Source: CAYLLT01 sp964591605 (GTDB taxonomy: Bacteria > Planctomycetota > Phycisphaerae > UBA1845 > PWPN01). From it: a stretch of 24,462 nucleotides of DNA. Below are positions 7,877 through 14,969 of this stretch, piece after piece. The notes below the pieces were generated by a model. The model saw only the letters and a list, made by a program, of their open reading frames with translations. It was not told where the DNA came from and searched no databases. The DNA lies in contig CAZQEN010000075.1 of the NCBI GenBank assembly GCA_964591605.1, forward strand, positions 1-24,462, given 5' to 3'. A program made the position numbers and the translations under genes. Every line of letters begins with the position of its first letter. Position 1 is the first letter of the stretch.

Positions 7877-9962
7877 CCGTCAGCACCACTAATCCCAGGG
7901 AACGAACCTCGATTCCACGGACGATCTCGTTGTAGCCCAAGACCGGAACATGCGGGAGGGCAGCCTCAATGAGCCGCCTGACCCACATGCGAACCTGCGG
8001 CGAGCACAGGATCACCACCGTGTGGCCGCCCGAGCCGGTCACCGCGCTCTCGAGCCGCGACCGGATCGCGCCGACGATCCTGCCCTGCACCTCCGGCGCC
8101 AGACTCAGGAATGTGCCTCGGTCGCTTCGCTCCAGATGCGCCGCGATCGTGTCCTCAAGCTTGGGATCGAGCGTCACCACCCGGATCAGGTTCTGCTCAT
8201 CTTTGTACATCTGGCAGATGTTTCTTGCCAGAGCGTGCCGCGCGTATTCGGTGAGAACGTCGGTGTCCTTCGTCCGCGGCGCCCAGTCGCCGAGCGTCTC
8301 GAGTATCGTTTCGAGATCGCGGACCGGCACGCGCTCGCGGAGGAGCTGCTGCAGGACGCGCTGCAACTCGCCCACCTTGACCACCTCGGGAATGACGTCG
8401 TCCACGGCCTTGGGGGACTTCTCCTTGAGGGTCTCGAGCAGCTTGTGGGTCTGCTGGCGCGTCAGCAGTTCATCAGCATGCCGCTTGATGATCTCGGTCA
8501 GGTGCGTGGCGAGCACGCTGGAACACGGCACGACCGTGTAGCCGCGCTGTTCGGCGTCGATCTTCTGGTTCTCTGCAATCCACAGGGCCGGCAAGCCAAA
8601 GGCGGGCTCCCGGGTGTCGATCCCGACGATGGGACTGCTCACCATGCCGTTGTCGATGGCCAGCAGATAGCCCGGCATGCACTCGCCGCGGGCCACCTCG
8701 ACCCCCTTGAGCTTGATCAGGTACTGGTTGGGCTCCAGCCGCAGATGATCGCGCACGCGGATCGGCGGAACGATGATGCCCAGCTCGGTGGCGGTTTGCC
8801 GTCTGATGTTCGTGATGCGGTCGAGGAGGTCGCCGTTCTGCTTCTTGTCGACGAGGCGGATGAGGCCGTAGCCGATCTCCAGTTCCATGGGGTCGACGGT
8901 CAGGAGTGACTCGACCTTTTCGGGTTTCTTGGCTTCGGCCCGGGCCTGGGTGGCGGCCGCCGCAGCCACGGCCAGCCGCTTGTTGCGAAGGGCATACGCC
9001 AGCCCGCCGCAGCCGCCCGCCAGGAGCAGCATCGGAAGCGCGGGCAGGCCGGTGATCGATAGAAACGACATGAACACCGCGGCGACCACCAGCGCGACGG
9101 GCTTGGAGGTCAGTTGGCCCAGCAGGTCTTCGCCGAGATTTGACTTGGCATTGCTGCGCGTCACGAGCATGCCCGCGCCGAGCGAGATCAGGAACGACGG
9201 GATGGCCGCGACCAGACCGTCGCCGATCGTCAGCTTCGTGAACACCCGCAGGCACTCCATGATGGGCATGCCGTGTTCGACCATGCCTACGTAGATGCCG
9301 CCCAGCACGTTCACGATCGTGATGATGAGGCCCGCGATGGCATCGCCGCGGACGAACTTGGAGGCACCGTCCATGGCCCCGTAGAAGTCGGCCTCGGCGG
9401 TGATCTCATTGCGCCGCCGCCTGGCCTCGGCCTCGTCGATGAGGCCGGCGTTGAGGTCGGCGTCGATGGCCATCTGCTTGCCCGGCATGCCGTCGAGCGT
9501 GAACCGGGCGGCGACCTCGGCGATGCGCGTCGCGCCCTTGGTGATGACCGCGAACTGGATGACGGTCAGGATGATGAAGATGATGACGCCGACGGTGATC
9601 GAGCCGGCGGTCACGAAGTTGCCGAACGCCTCGACCACATGCCCGGCGGCGGCGGTGCCCTCCTGGGCGTTGGTGAGGATGAGGCGCGTGGTAGCCGTGT
9701 TGAGCACCAGCCGCACCATCGTCAGCGAGAGCAGCAGCGACGGAAACGCCGAGAGCTCGAGCGGGTGCTGCACGTACATCGTGGTCAGCAGCACGATGGC
9801 CGACATGGCGATATTGGCCGACAGGAGCAGGTCGAGCACACCCGTCGGCAGCGGTACGAGCAGCACGAAAATGAGCGCAGTCGCCCCGAGCGGCAACAGC
9901 ATGCCGCGATTCTTCTCCAGCCAGACGGCCGGTCGCGAAGCTAATACGGCCTCACCCGCCAT
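7851..9962 (-). CDS. flhA: Flagellar type III export gate protein FlhA
   Basis: FlhA forms the nonameric ring of the flagellar export gate and couples proton flow to export. The 703 residues have an N-terminal half with about eight transmembrane helices, starting near residue 22. The FHIPEP signature region (EVAARFTLDGMPGKQMAIDAD, about 149-169) is followed by the cytoplasmic loop with DGASKFVRGDAIAG and its conserved aspartates (198 and 207). A C-terminal cytoplasmic domain (about 360-703) docks substrates and chaperones. Length agrees with the family (about 690-710). The start has GAGG a few bases upstream. The 3' end overlaps flhF. Confidence 0.98.
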   Translation of the reverse strand: MAGEAVLASRPAVWLEKNRGMLLPLGATALIFVLLVPLPTGVLDLLLSANIAMSAIVLLTTMYVQHPLELSAFPSLLLSLTMVRLVLNTATTRLILTNAQEGTAAAGHVVEAFGNFVTAGSITVGVIIFIILTVIQFAVITKGATRIAEVAARFTLDGMPGKQMAIDADLNAGLIDEAEARRRRNEITAEADFYGAMDGASKFVRGDAIAGLIITIVNVLGGIYVGMVEHGMPIMECLRVFTKLTIGDGLVAAIPSFLISLGAGMLVTRSNAKSNLGEDLLGQLTSKPVALVVAAVFMSFLSITGLPALPMLLLAGGCGGLAYALRNKRLAVAAAAATQARAEAKKPEKVESLLTVDPMELEIGYGLIRLVDKKQNGDLLDRITNIRRQTATELGIIVPPIRVRDHLRLEPNQYLIKLKGVEVARGECMPGYLLAIDNGMVSSPIVGIDTREPAFGLPALWIAENQKIDAEQRGYTVVPCSSVLATHLTEIIKRHADELLTRQQTHKLLETLKEKSPKAVDDVIPEVVKVGELQRVLQQLLRERVPVRDLETILETLGDWAPRTKDTDVLTEYARHALARNICQMYKDEQNLIRVVTLDPKLEDTIAAHLERSDRGTFLSLAPEVQGRIVGAIRSRLESAVTGSGGHTVVILCSPQVRMWVRRLIEAALPHVPVLGYNEIVRGIEVRSLGLVVLTDGPENVSR

Positions 9963-9983
9963 TGGACCTCATTTTCAATTCAG

Positions 9984-10058
9984 GGTGGCATGGGCAGGTG
10001 TACTCATCTGCCCGTGACTCACGCCGCACGGGCAGCGAGTACGCTGCCCATGCCATCC
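9984..10058. repeat. REP/MITE-like inverted repeat between flhB and flhA
   Basis: Two arms of about 33 bases, 9984-10016 (reads GGTGGCATGGGCAGGTGT...) and 10026-10058 (its reverse complement reads GGATGGCATGGGCAGCGT...), are near-perfect inverted copies separated by about 9 bases. Each arm is also palindromic inside (GGGCAG...CTGCCC), so the element can fold as one long hairpin or as two small ones. There is no open reading frame and no target duplication that I could confirm. Confidence 0.75.
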
Positions 10059-10073
10059 GGTCACCATTGCTGC

Positions 10074-10155
10074 TCATTTCCGATTTCCATTGCCGATTGT
10101 CCATTCCGAGAGCCCGACTGCCCAATCGACAATCGGAAATCGGCAATCGACAATG
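10074..10155. repeat. Inverted pair of ATTGCCG-type heptamer arrays upstream of flhA
   Basis: A first array (about 10075-10109) reads ATTTCCG, ATTTCC, ATTGCCG, ATTGTCC, ATTCCGA. A second (about 10123-10153) is the same family on the other strand: AATCGAC, AATCGGA, AATCGGC, AATCGAC, AATG. The two arrays face each other and can pair (CCGATTGTC with GACAATCGG). The second array ends right at the flhB stop codon. Confidence 0.75.
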
Positions 10156-11250
10156 TCAATTCACTCCCACCGCGGCCGCACGCCGCGAGTATCCCTTGCC
10201 CGCCAGTTCGTAGACGTAGGCGAGAATCTCCGCCACCGCCTTGTAGAACTTCGCCGGAATCTCCTGGCCCACCTCCACGTCGCGGTACAACGCCTGGGCG
10301 AGCGGCCTGCGTTCGACGATCGGCACGCCATGCTCGATGGCAATCTCACGGATCTTCTGAGCGAGAAAATCCGCACCCTTGGCCACGACCCTGGGGGCGG
10401 TCATCGTGTCCGAGTCGTACTGCAGGGCCACCGCCAGCTCCGTCGGGTTGGTCACCACCACGTCGGCCTTCGGCACGGCCGAACGGATCCGCTGGAGCAG
10501 GATCTGCCGCTGGACCTCGCGCCGGCGGCGCTTGATCATCGGGTCACCTTCCATGCGCTTGAGCTCTTCGCGGACCTCCTCCTTCGTCATGCGCAGGTCG
10601 CGCTCGAGGCGCCAGCGCTGATAGAGGAAGTCGATGATGGCCAGAATCAGGAGGACGATCGCCAGCCGCAGGCCGAGCGTGTATACCAGGTCCGCGGCCG
10701 CACTGACCATCGTGAGATGATGCATTCCGGCCGCATGAGCCAGCAGATCGACCTTGCCCGCGACGGTGACATAGGTGACCACGGCCAGCAGCGACATCTT
10801 CGCCACTCCCAGCAGCAGATGAACGAACGCCCGCCCGTTGAACATCCGGGAGAGGCCGTTGAGGGGATTGAGCTTGTCGAGTGACGGGGTGATCGGCGTG
10901 AGCGTGAACAAAAAGCCGACCTGCAGCAGCGAGACGACCAGGGCCACCACGAACACCACCAGGAGCAGCGGCAGGAGAATGGCAACCATCTCCCGGAAGG
11001 CGGCGTTCAAGGTCAGGGTGACCGCTCCGGGCTCGATGTTTCCGATTCCAGGCGCTCCCAGGCAGTGCCGCGTGATCTCCATCAGCCGGCCGAGAATCCT
11101 CTGCCCGCTGAAGTGGAGCACGAGCAGCGCGGCCAGGAGGATCACCGCCGGAGCCAGATCGGAGCTGCGGGCCACCTGACCGCGGCGCCGCGCTTCTTCG
11201 CGCCGTCGCGGGGTCGGGGCTTCGGTCCTGTCCTGTGCCTGGTCAGCCAT
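10156..11250 (-). CDS. flhB: Flagellar export switch protein FlhB, with NPTE in place of NPTH
   Basis: FlhB is the export-gate component that switches substrate class from rod/hook to filament proteins. The 364 residues start MADQAQDRTEAPTPRRREEARRRGQ, the classic FlhB N-terminus. Four transmembrane helices follow (about 32-48, 87-112, 143-163, 185-208), then MTKEEVREELKRMEGDP (221-237). The autocleavage site reads TNPTELAVALQYD; residues 268-271 are NPTE, whereas the family has NPTH. The C-terminal domain continues normally (APRVVAKGADFLAQKIREIA, PLAQALYRDVEVGQEIP). No ribosome site precedes the ATG; heptamer repeats lie directly upstream. Confidence 0.97.
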   Translation of the reverse strand: MADQAQDRTEAPTPRRREEARRRGQVARSSDLAPAVILLAALLVLHFSGQRILGRLMEITRHCLGAPGIGNIEPGAVTLTLNAAFREMVAILLPLLLVVFVVALVVSLLQVGFLFTLTPITPSLDKLNPLNGLSRMFNGRAFVHLLLGVAKMSLLAVVTYVTVAGKVDLLAHAAGMHHLTMVSAAADLVYTLGLRLAIVLLILAIIDFLYQRWRLERDLRMTKEEVREELKRMEGDPMIKRRRREVQRQILLQRIRSAVPKADVVVTNPTELAVALQYDSDTMTAPRVVAKGADFLAQKIREIAIEHGVPIVERRPLAQALYRDVEVGQEIPAKFYKAVAEILAYVYELAGKGYSRRAAAVGVN

Positions 11251-11314
11251 GGGTTAGAAAGTCGAAAAGTCGAAAGTCGAAAGTCGAAATCAGCGCCCGC
11301 ACCTCACGTCGCAT
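11243..11314 (-). CDS. Candidate leader mini-ORF overlapping the flhB start
   Basis: A 23-codon frame starts at an ATG (11314) with GAGAGGAAT a few bases upstream and reads MRREVRALISTFDFRLFDFL. It runs through the GAAAGTC heptamers and stops at 11243-11245, just inside flhB, so its stop overlaps the flhB start region. That geometry fits translational coupling in the absence of a flhB ribosome site. The heptamers lack stops in any frame, so openness alone is weak evidence. Confidence 0.35.
   Translation of the reverse strand: MRREVRALISTFDFRLFDFLTHG
11257..11291. repeat. GAAAGTC heptamer array upstream of flhB
   Basis: The units are GAAAGTC, GAAAAGTC (one extra A), GAAAGTC, GAAAGTC and GAAATC. 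The array begins six bases upstream of the flhB ATG (11250) and occupies the position where a Shine-Dalgarno sequence would be. Its orientation is opposite to the related TTTCGAC arrays near 12156 and 22204. Confidence 0.8.
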
Positions 11315-11338
11315 GACTTATTCCTCTCATCTCGCGCT

Positions 11339-12115
11339 TCAGACGAGCCGCAGGGCCCGTGCCAGCGCGTCCATGCATGTCGTCACGCCGTCGAGCAGCA
11401 CGGTCTCGAGCGACATCATCGTCATCGCCATCATCGCCAGCGCCAGGGCCAGCTTGATCGGAAAACCGATCGTGAGCAGGTTGAGCTGGGGCACTGTCCG
11501 CGAAATGAAACCCAGGGCAAGAAACGCGAGCAGCAGCGCCAGCATGGTCGGTCCGCCCACGCGGATGGAGATCGTGAACGACAGGGTGAGCAGATTCACC
11601 AGCACGTTGGCGAAGTTGCCCGACGACTGCAGGGTGAGCGGAGGAATGCTCTTGAAGCTGTCGAGCAGCGCCCGGATGAGGGCCTGATCCCCGCCGACGA
11701 CGAGAAAGATCATCATCGCGACGTAGAAGTAGACTTCCGAGACGACGGTCGTGGATGATTCGAACATCGGGTTGAACACGTCGCCGAGGGCCAGCCCCGC
11801 CTGCTGGCTGATCAACTGCCCGGCCACCTGAACGCCCGCGAAAACGAGGGTGATCCCCAGCCCGATGAGCACCCCGATGGCCAGTTCGCCGACCATCCCC
11901 CCCACCGCCGACGCCAGCGTAGCCGGGGCGGTGATGTGCGGCAGCATCATCGGAAACACGGCCAGACTCATCCCCAGCACCAGGAGCGCCTTGAACTGGT
12001 TGGGCAGCACCGGACTCGAAAACAGCGGCGCCGCCAGCACCAGCCCGCCAATGCGGAAGAGCACCAGCAGGAACGCCGGCAGGAAGGAATAGAAATGGGC
12101 GATGGAGGAGGGCAT
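11339..12115 (-). CDS. fliR: Flagellar export gate protein FliR
   Basis: FliR is part of the FliP5Q4R1 export gate. The 258 residues contain about six hydrophobic segments and the family features FLPAFLLVLFRIGGLVLAAP at the N-terminus, the internal GVQVAGQLISQQAGLALGDVFNP and VGGPTMLALLLAFLALGFISRTVPQLN toward the end. Length matches the family (about 255-265). The gene follows fliQ and precedes flhB, the conserved gate order. The ATG at 12115 is preceded on the mRNA by CTGACAA heptamers and has no Shine-Dalgarno sequence within 15 bases. Confidence 0.97.
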   Translation of the reverse strand: MPSSIAHFYSFLPAFLLVLFRIGGLVLAAPLFSSPVLPNQFKALLVLGMSLAVFPMMLPHITAPATLASAVGGMVGELAIGVLIGLGITLVFAGVQVAGQLISQQAGLALGDVFNPMFESSTTVVSEVYFYVAMMIFLVVGGDQALIRALLDSFKSIPPLTLQSSGNFANVLVNLLTLSFTISIRVGGPTMLALLLAFLALGFISRTVPQLNLLTIGFPIKLALALAMMAMTMMSLETVLLDGVTTCMDALARALRLV

Positions 12116-12117
12116 TG

Positions 12118-12190
12118 TTGTCAGTTGTCAGTCGTGTGTGTTTCCTTGTTTTGCATTTCGACTTTCGATTTTCGACTTTCGACTTTCGTC
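12118..12190. repeat. Composite heptamer block between fliQ and fliR
   Basis: Two units of TTGTCAG (12118-12131) lie two bases from the fliR ATG. After about 25 non-repetitive bases comes a five-unit tract, TTTCGAC, TTTCGAT, TTTCGAC, TTTCGAC, TTTCGTC (12156-12190), in perfect 7-base register. On the mRNA the order is fliQ stop, GTCGAAA tract, CTGACAA tract, fliR start, the same layout as between fliJ and the MotE-like gene. Confidence 0.85.
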
Positions 12191-12204
12191 CTGGCTTTGC
12201 TCAA
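12121..12204 (-). CDS. Candidate bridging mini-ORF from fliQ stop to fliR start
   Basis: A frame of 27 codons can begin at a TTG that overlaps the fliQ stop (TTGA) and ends at TGA, five bases before the fliR ATG. It contains KVESRKSKVEMQNKE and ends TTDN. An ATG inside it (12156) gives a shorter form, MQNKETHTTDN. The same KVE-RKSKVE and TTD words occur in the fliJ/motE junction. It may only reflect the stop-free nature of GTCGAAA repeats. Confidence 0.3.
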   Translation of the reverse strand: MSKARTKVESRKSKVEMQNKETHTTDN

Positions 12205-12461
12205 TAGGGCGACGTTCCGAGCAACTCGCGCGTGTACTCGAGCAGGTGGCTCGCCAGCCACGGGATCAGCACGAGTGCCACGCCCACCATGGCCACGATC
12301 TTGGGTACGAAACTGATGGTCTGTTCCTGAAGCTGCGTCATCGACTGGAACAGCGAGATGAGCAGGCCGACGAGCAGTCCCACGCCCATGATCGGCGCGG
12401 AGATGATCAGCACCATCAGCAGCGCCTCACGCCCCAGATCCAGTGCCTGTCCGGTATCCAT
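12201..12461 (-). CDS. fliQ: Flagellar export gate protein FliQ
   Basis: FliQ is the small gate subunit with two transmembrane helices. The 86-residue protein reads MDTGQALDLGREALLMVLII, then GLLVGLLISLFQSMTQLQEQ and TISFVPKIVAMVGVALVL, with the family words FQSxTQLQEQT and FVPKI intact; normal length is about 89. The ATG at 12461 was chosen by homology. The frame is open for another 29 codons upstream to the fliP end, but those residues come from repeat DNA. No Shine-Dalgarno sequence precedes the ATG; the upstream mRNA is CAATCGACAAACAACGACA. Confidence 0.96.
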   Translation of the reverse strand: MDTGQALDLGREALLMVLIISAPIMGVGLLVGLLISLFQSMTQLQEQTISFVPKIVAMVGVALVLIPWLASHLLEYTRELLGTSPY

Positions 12462-12535
12462 TGTCGTTGTTTGTCGATTGCTGTTTGTTGCAGGCGGCAG
12501 CGTTGTCCAGCCAACAACAAACAACAGACGGCAAA
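12460..12535. repeat. Degenerate heptamers and inverted TTGTTTG repeats between fliP and fliQ
   Basis: From the fliQ start outward, ATTGTCG and TTGTTTG are followed by looser copies (TCGATTGC, TGTTTGTTG). After a GC-rich centre, the opposite arm reads CAACAACAAACAACAGACGG, in effect the reverse complement of the same words. The block therefore has an inverted layout, and it covers the fliQ start codon itself. Confidence 0.6.
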
Positions 12536-12540
12536 CACTC

Positions 12541-13365
12541 CTATGCAAACCCGCTCAACAACGACGACACCACCAGATGCCACCCATCGGCCAGCACAAA
12601 TAGCAGCAGCTTGAACGGCAGCGAGATCAGCACGGGCGGCAGCATCAGCATGCCCATCGAGATCAGCACCGTCGCGATGACCATGTCGATCACCAGGAAC
12701 GGCAGATAAATGCGGAAACCGATCACAAATGCCGTCTTCAGTTCGCTGAGGATGAAGGCCGGGATCAGCACGAGCGTCGGAACCTTGTCGCGCGTGACCT
12801 TCTCGCTCGCCGGAATAGGCTGCTTTCGCGAGTATTCCAGGAACAGGAAAATATCCTCTTCGTTCCGCGTGCTCTCGATCTGGGCGAACATGAATTCGCG
12901 CATGTGCCCGTCGGCGATCCGGAGGGCCTGGCCCTGCGACATGCCGGGGGCGTTGCTCAGCCACGGCTGGATGGCCTCGCGGTGAATGCGCTCGTACGTG
13001 GGCGCCATCACAAGAAAGGTCAGGAAGAGCGACAGCCCGACCAGCACCTGGCTGGGCGGCAGTTGCTGCGTACCGATCGCCTGCCGCAGCAGGGCGAGCA
13101 CGATCATGATGCGGGTGAAGCTGGTGGTCATCACGAGGATGGCCGGCGCCAGCGTCAGCACCGTCATGATGAGGAGAATCTGGAGCGTCCCGCTGACGCC
13201 TTCACGCGTGGTGGCCACGGGGGCCACCCGGGTCAGATCGGGAATACCGAGCGAGTTGTCGATGGGGGTATCGGCGGGGGCGTTCTGCGCGCAGACGTGG
13301 GTGGCCAGCGCCAGCACCATCAGCGCCGCCAACAGGCCGCATCGTGAGCCTCCATGCCCCAGCAT
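12541..13365 (-). CDS. fliP: Flagellar export gate protein FliP
   Basis: FliP forms the core of the export gate. The 274-residue precursor begins MLGHGGSRCGLLAALMVLAL and has a cleavable-type signal peptide ending near CAQ, as usual for FliP. It shows TSFTRIMIVLALLRQAIGTQ (81-100), the signature PAFILSELKTAFVIGFRIYL (202-221) continuing PFLVIDMVI, and the C-terminal LPPVLISLPFKLLLFVLADGW (about 242-262). The ATG at 13365 was chosen because GGAG lies 8 bases upstream; an upstream extension would be Arg/Gly-rich and unlike FliP. It lies between fliO and fliQ. Confidence 0.97.
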   Translation of the reverse strand: MLGHGGSRCGLLAALMVLALATHVCAQNAPADTPIDNSLGIPDLTRVAPVATTREGVSGTLQILLIMTVLTLAPAILVMTTSFTRIMIVLALLRQAIGTQQLPPSQVLVGLSLFLTFLVMAPTYERIHREAIQPWLSNAPGMSQGQALRIADGHMREFMFAQIESTRNEEDIFLFLEYSRKQPIPASEKVTRDKVPTLVLIPAFILSELKTAFVIGFRIYLPFLVIDMVIATVLISMGMLMLPPVLISLPFKLLLFVLADGWHLVVSSLLSGFA

Positions 13366-13531
13366 GCCGCGAACTCCGCCGCGTCCATGTGTCGTCCCCC
13401 GCTCTCCGGATCGTCCGAGACGACCCGGCGTGGCAGGGGGATCCAAGGGCGGCTCAAGGGCAACAACGGTTCCGAGCGTCCGTTGCCCTCGAGGCCTCCC
13501 GCTGCCCCTCCCTGTCGGGAGGGGACGCTCT
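13366..13531. other. Short gene-free gap between fliO and fliP with two stem-loops
   Basis: AGGGCAAC (13457-13464) pairs with GTTGCCCT (13482-13489), and CCTCCCG (13495-13501) pairs with CGGGAGG (13516-13522). Neither has a T-run. The fliP ribosome site lies at the downstream end of the gap. The stems could be message-processing or stabilising elements; no gene is supported. Confidence 0.5.
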
Positions 13532-14281
13532 TCACGCCACCCGGCTGCGTTTCATCTGGCGCACCTTTTCGAGCAGCCCGCGGACGTGCCCACCCGCGGA
13601 ACTGGCCGAGGGGTGTTCAATCTCGTCATCGAACTGGGCTTCCTCGGCTTTGAACGAGCTGTGAAACGCCGCGGTGCTCGAATCGGCCCGCCGGCTCACG
13701 ACTTCTCCCATCAGTTCGGCCGCGCTCTCCGGGTCCTCCACGACGCAGAGCGTCGAGATCCGATCCGGTGAGACGCCCAGGAGAAGAAATCGCCGCCCCA
13801 TCCGCACCAGGAGGATGCTCTGTTTTGGAGAAACCGGCGTGCGGGCAACCACATCCAGCAATCCCGGCGCCTGGCCGATCAACCCTCTGGCCGGCATGAA
13901 CCGCCGGATCACCAGCGCCACGAGGGCGATCAGCCCCAGAACAGCCGCCAGCGGCAGCACATCCGTCCATCCCCAGCCGGTGGATGCCCGCGACCGCCGG
14001 TCGATGACCCGCGACTCGGTCGAGGACGCCGCCGGGGCGGCGGCCGGCGCTTCGGGCCGGCGAACCTCCCTTTCCGATTCGGGCAGCGCAGGACGATCGG
14101 CCACGACGGTCACCGGCTGCTGACCGAACAGGTCGATGACGTTTTCCTGTGCGGGCGCAGCGGCGGGTGCCGGCGCCGCTGCCGGGGTTCTGGGCCCGAC
14201 CACGCGCACAACGTCGGACTCACCGGCTCTCGCGATGGACGCCAGGGTCATCATCAAAGCGGTCAGTGCGAAGTGTCTCAT
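13532..14281 (-). CDS. fliO: Flagellar export accessory protein FliO
   Basis: FliO helps FliP assemble. The 249-residue protein starts MRHFALTALMMTLASIARAG, a signal-peptide-like N-terminus. A periplasmic stretch of about 85 residues rich in Ala and Pro follows, then one transmembrane helix (VLPLAAVLGLIALVALVI, 108-125). The cytoplasmic FliO domain reads LLDVVARTPVSPKQSILLVRM, RRFLLLGVSPDRISTLCVVED. The long pre-helix segment resembles FliO of Gram-positives and Helicobacter more than the short enteric form. The ATG at 14281 was chosen because the signal peptide then starts cleanly; its ribosome site (GAGG, about 12 bases away) is weak. Position between fliN and fliP supports the call. Confidence 0.87.
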   Translation of the reverse strand: MRHFALTALMMTLASIARAGESDVVRVVGPRTPAAAPAPAAAPAQENVIDLFGQQPVTVVADRPALPESEREVRRPEAPAAAPAASSTESRVIDRRSRASTGWGWTDVLPLAAVLGLIALVALVIRRFMPARGLIGQAPGLLDVVARTPVSPKQSILLVRMGRRFLLLGVSPDRISTLCVVEDPESAAELMGEVVSRRADSSTAAFHSSFKAEEAQFDDEIEHPSASSAGGHVRGLLEKVRQMKRSRVA

Positions 14282-14360
14282 GATCTGCGGACCCTCGTCT
14301 TTACCCCTCCAGCACACCAGCTCACCTTCATCACGAACGCGGGAGAAGGCGTCGCGCGCG

Positions 14361-14873
14361 TCACGCCCATCCATCCTCGCCGTTGCGTGCCACGATCTCA
14401 TTGATTCGCACGCAGAAGTTGTCGTTGAGTACGAGCACTTCGCCCCGCGCCACGAGACGGTTGTTGACGAATACGTCCACCGGGTCACCCGCCAGCTTGT
14501 CCAGCTCGACCACGGAGCCCTCGCCGAGGCGCAGGACGTCCTCCACCAGCATGCGGCTGCGGCCCAGCTCGATTTTGACGTTGAGTTCGACATCCCGCAG
14601 GAGATCGATGCCCTGGCTGGCCGCGGCGGTCCGCCCGGCGGGGTTCAAGTCGGGGATGTCAAAGGGGTGAGCGCTGACGGCCGTAGCAGAGGCTGAGCCC
14701 ACCGGATCCGCGGCGACGTCCGCCGGGGGGAATCCGGTCCCCGCCCCGCCGACCGCGGGATCACCGGCCGGCCCGATGGCCGCGGCCGCTGTGTCGCCGG
14801 CCGATCCGCCGCCTGCAGCCGCTGGATGGATGTCGTCCGGGTCTGGCCGTTCCTGCGATTCTTTGTCAGCCAT
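14361..14873 (-). CDS. fliN: Flagellar motor switch protein FliN
   Basis: FliN is the C-ring subunit that docks export cargo and transmits switching. The 170 residues have a disordered N-terminal half (Ala, Gly, Pro and Asp-rich, about 1-85) and a SpoA/FliN domain (about 88-165): DLLRDVELNVKIELGRSRM, VEDVLRLGEGSVVELDKLAG, DPVDVFVNNRLVARGEVLVL and NDNFCVRINEIV. The core matches the family closely. No FliM-type CheY-binding helix (such as SQDEIDALL) is visible in the N-terminal part. GGAGGAG precedes the ATG. In comparable operons fliM would sit just upstream, but only 96 bases separate fliN from fliL. Confidence 0.96.
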   Translation of the reverse strand: MADKESQERPDPDDIHPAAAGGGSAGDTAAAAIGPAGDPAVGGAGTGFPPADVAADPVGSASATAVSAHPFDIPDLNPAGRTAAASQGIDLLRDVELNVKIELGRSRMLVEDVLRLGEGSVVELDKLAGDPVDVFVNNRLVARGEVLVLNDNFCVRINEIVARNGEDGWA

Positions 14874-14969
14874 CGCGGTCGCTCTCCTCCGTGAGAAACG
14901 CCGGCGTCACCTGGGGAATCGAGACTCCCTCGATTCAGGGCATTATGTACACGCCCCTCCCCGCACCCG

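Noticed and set aside
12201..12548. FliQ extended by 29 residues
   Set aside because: The extension is encoded by repeat DNA, starts with TTG, and FliQ of 86 residues from 12461 fits the family length.
13532..14593. Longer version of FliO starting inside fliN
   Set aside because: The added N-terminal residues are the out-of-frame reading of fliN; the signal peptide at 14281 marks the real start.
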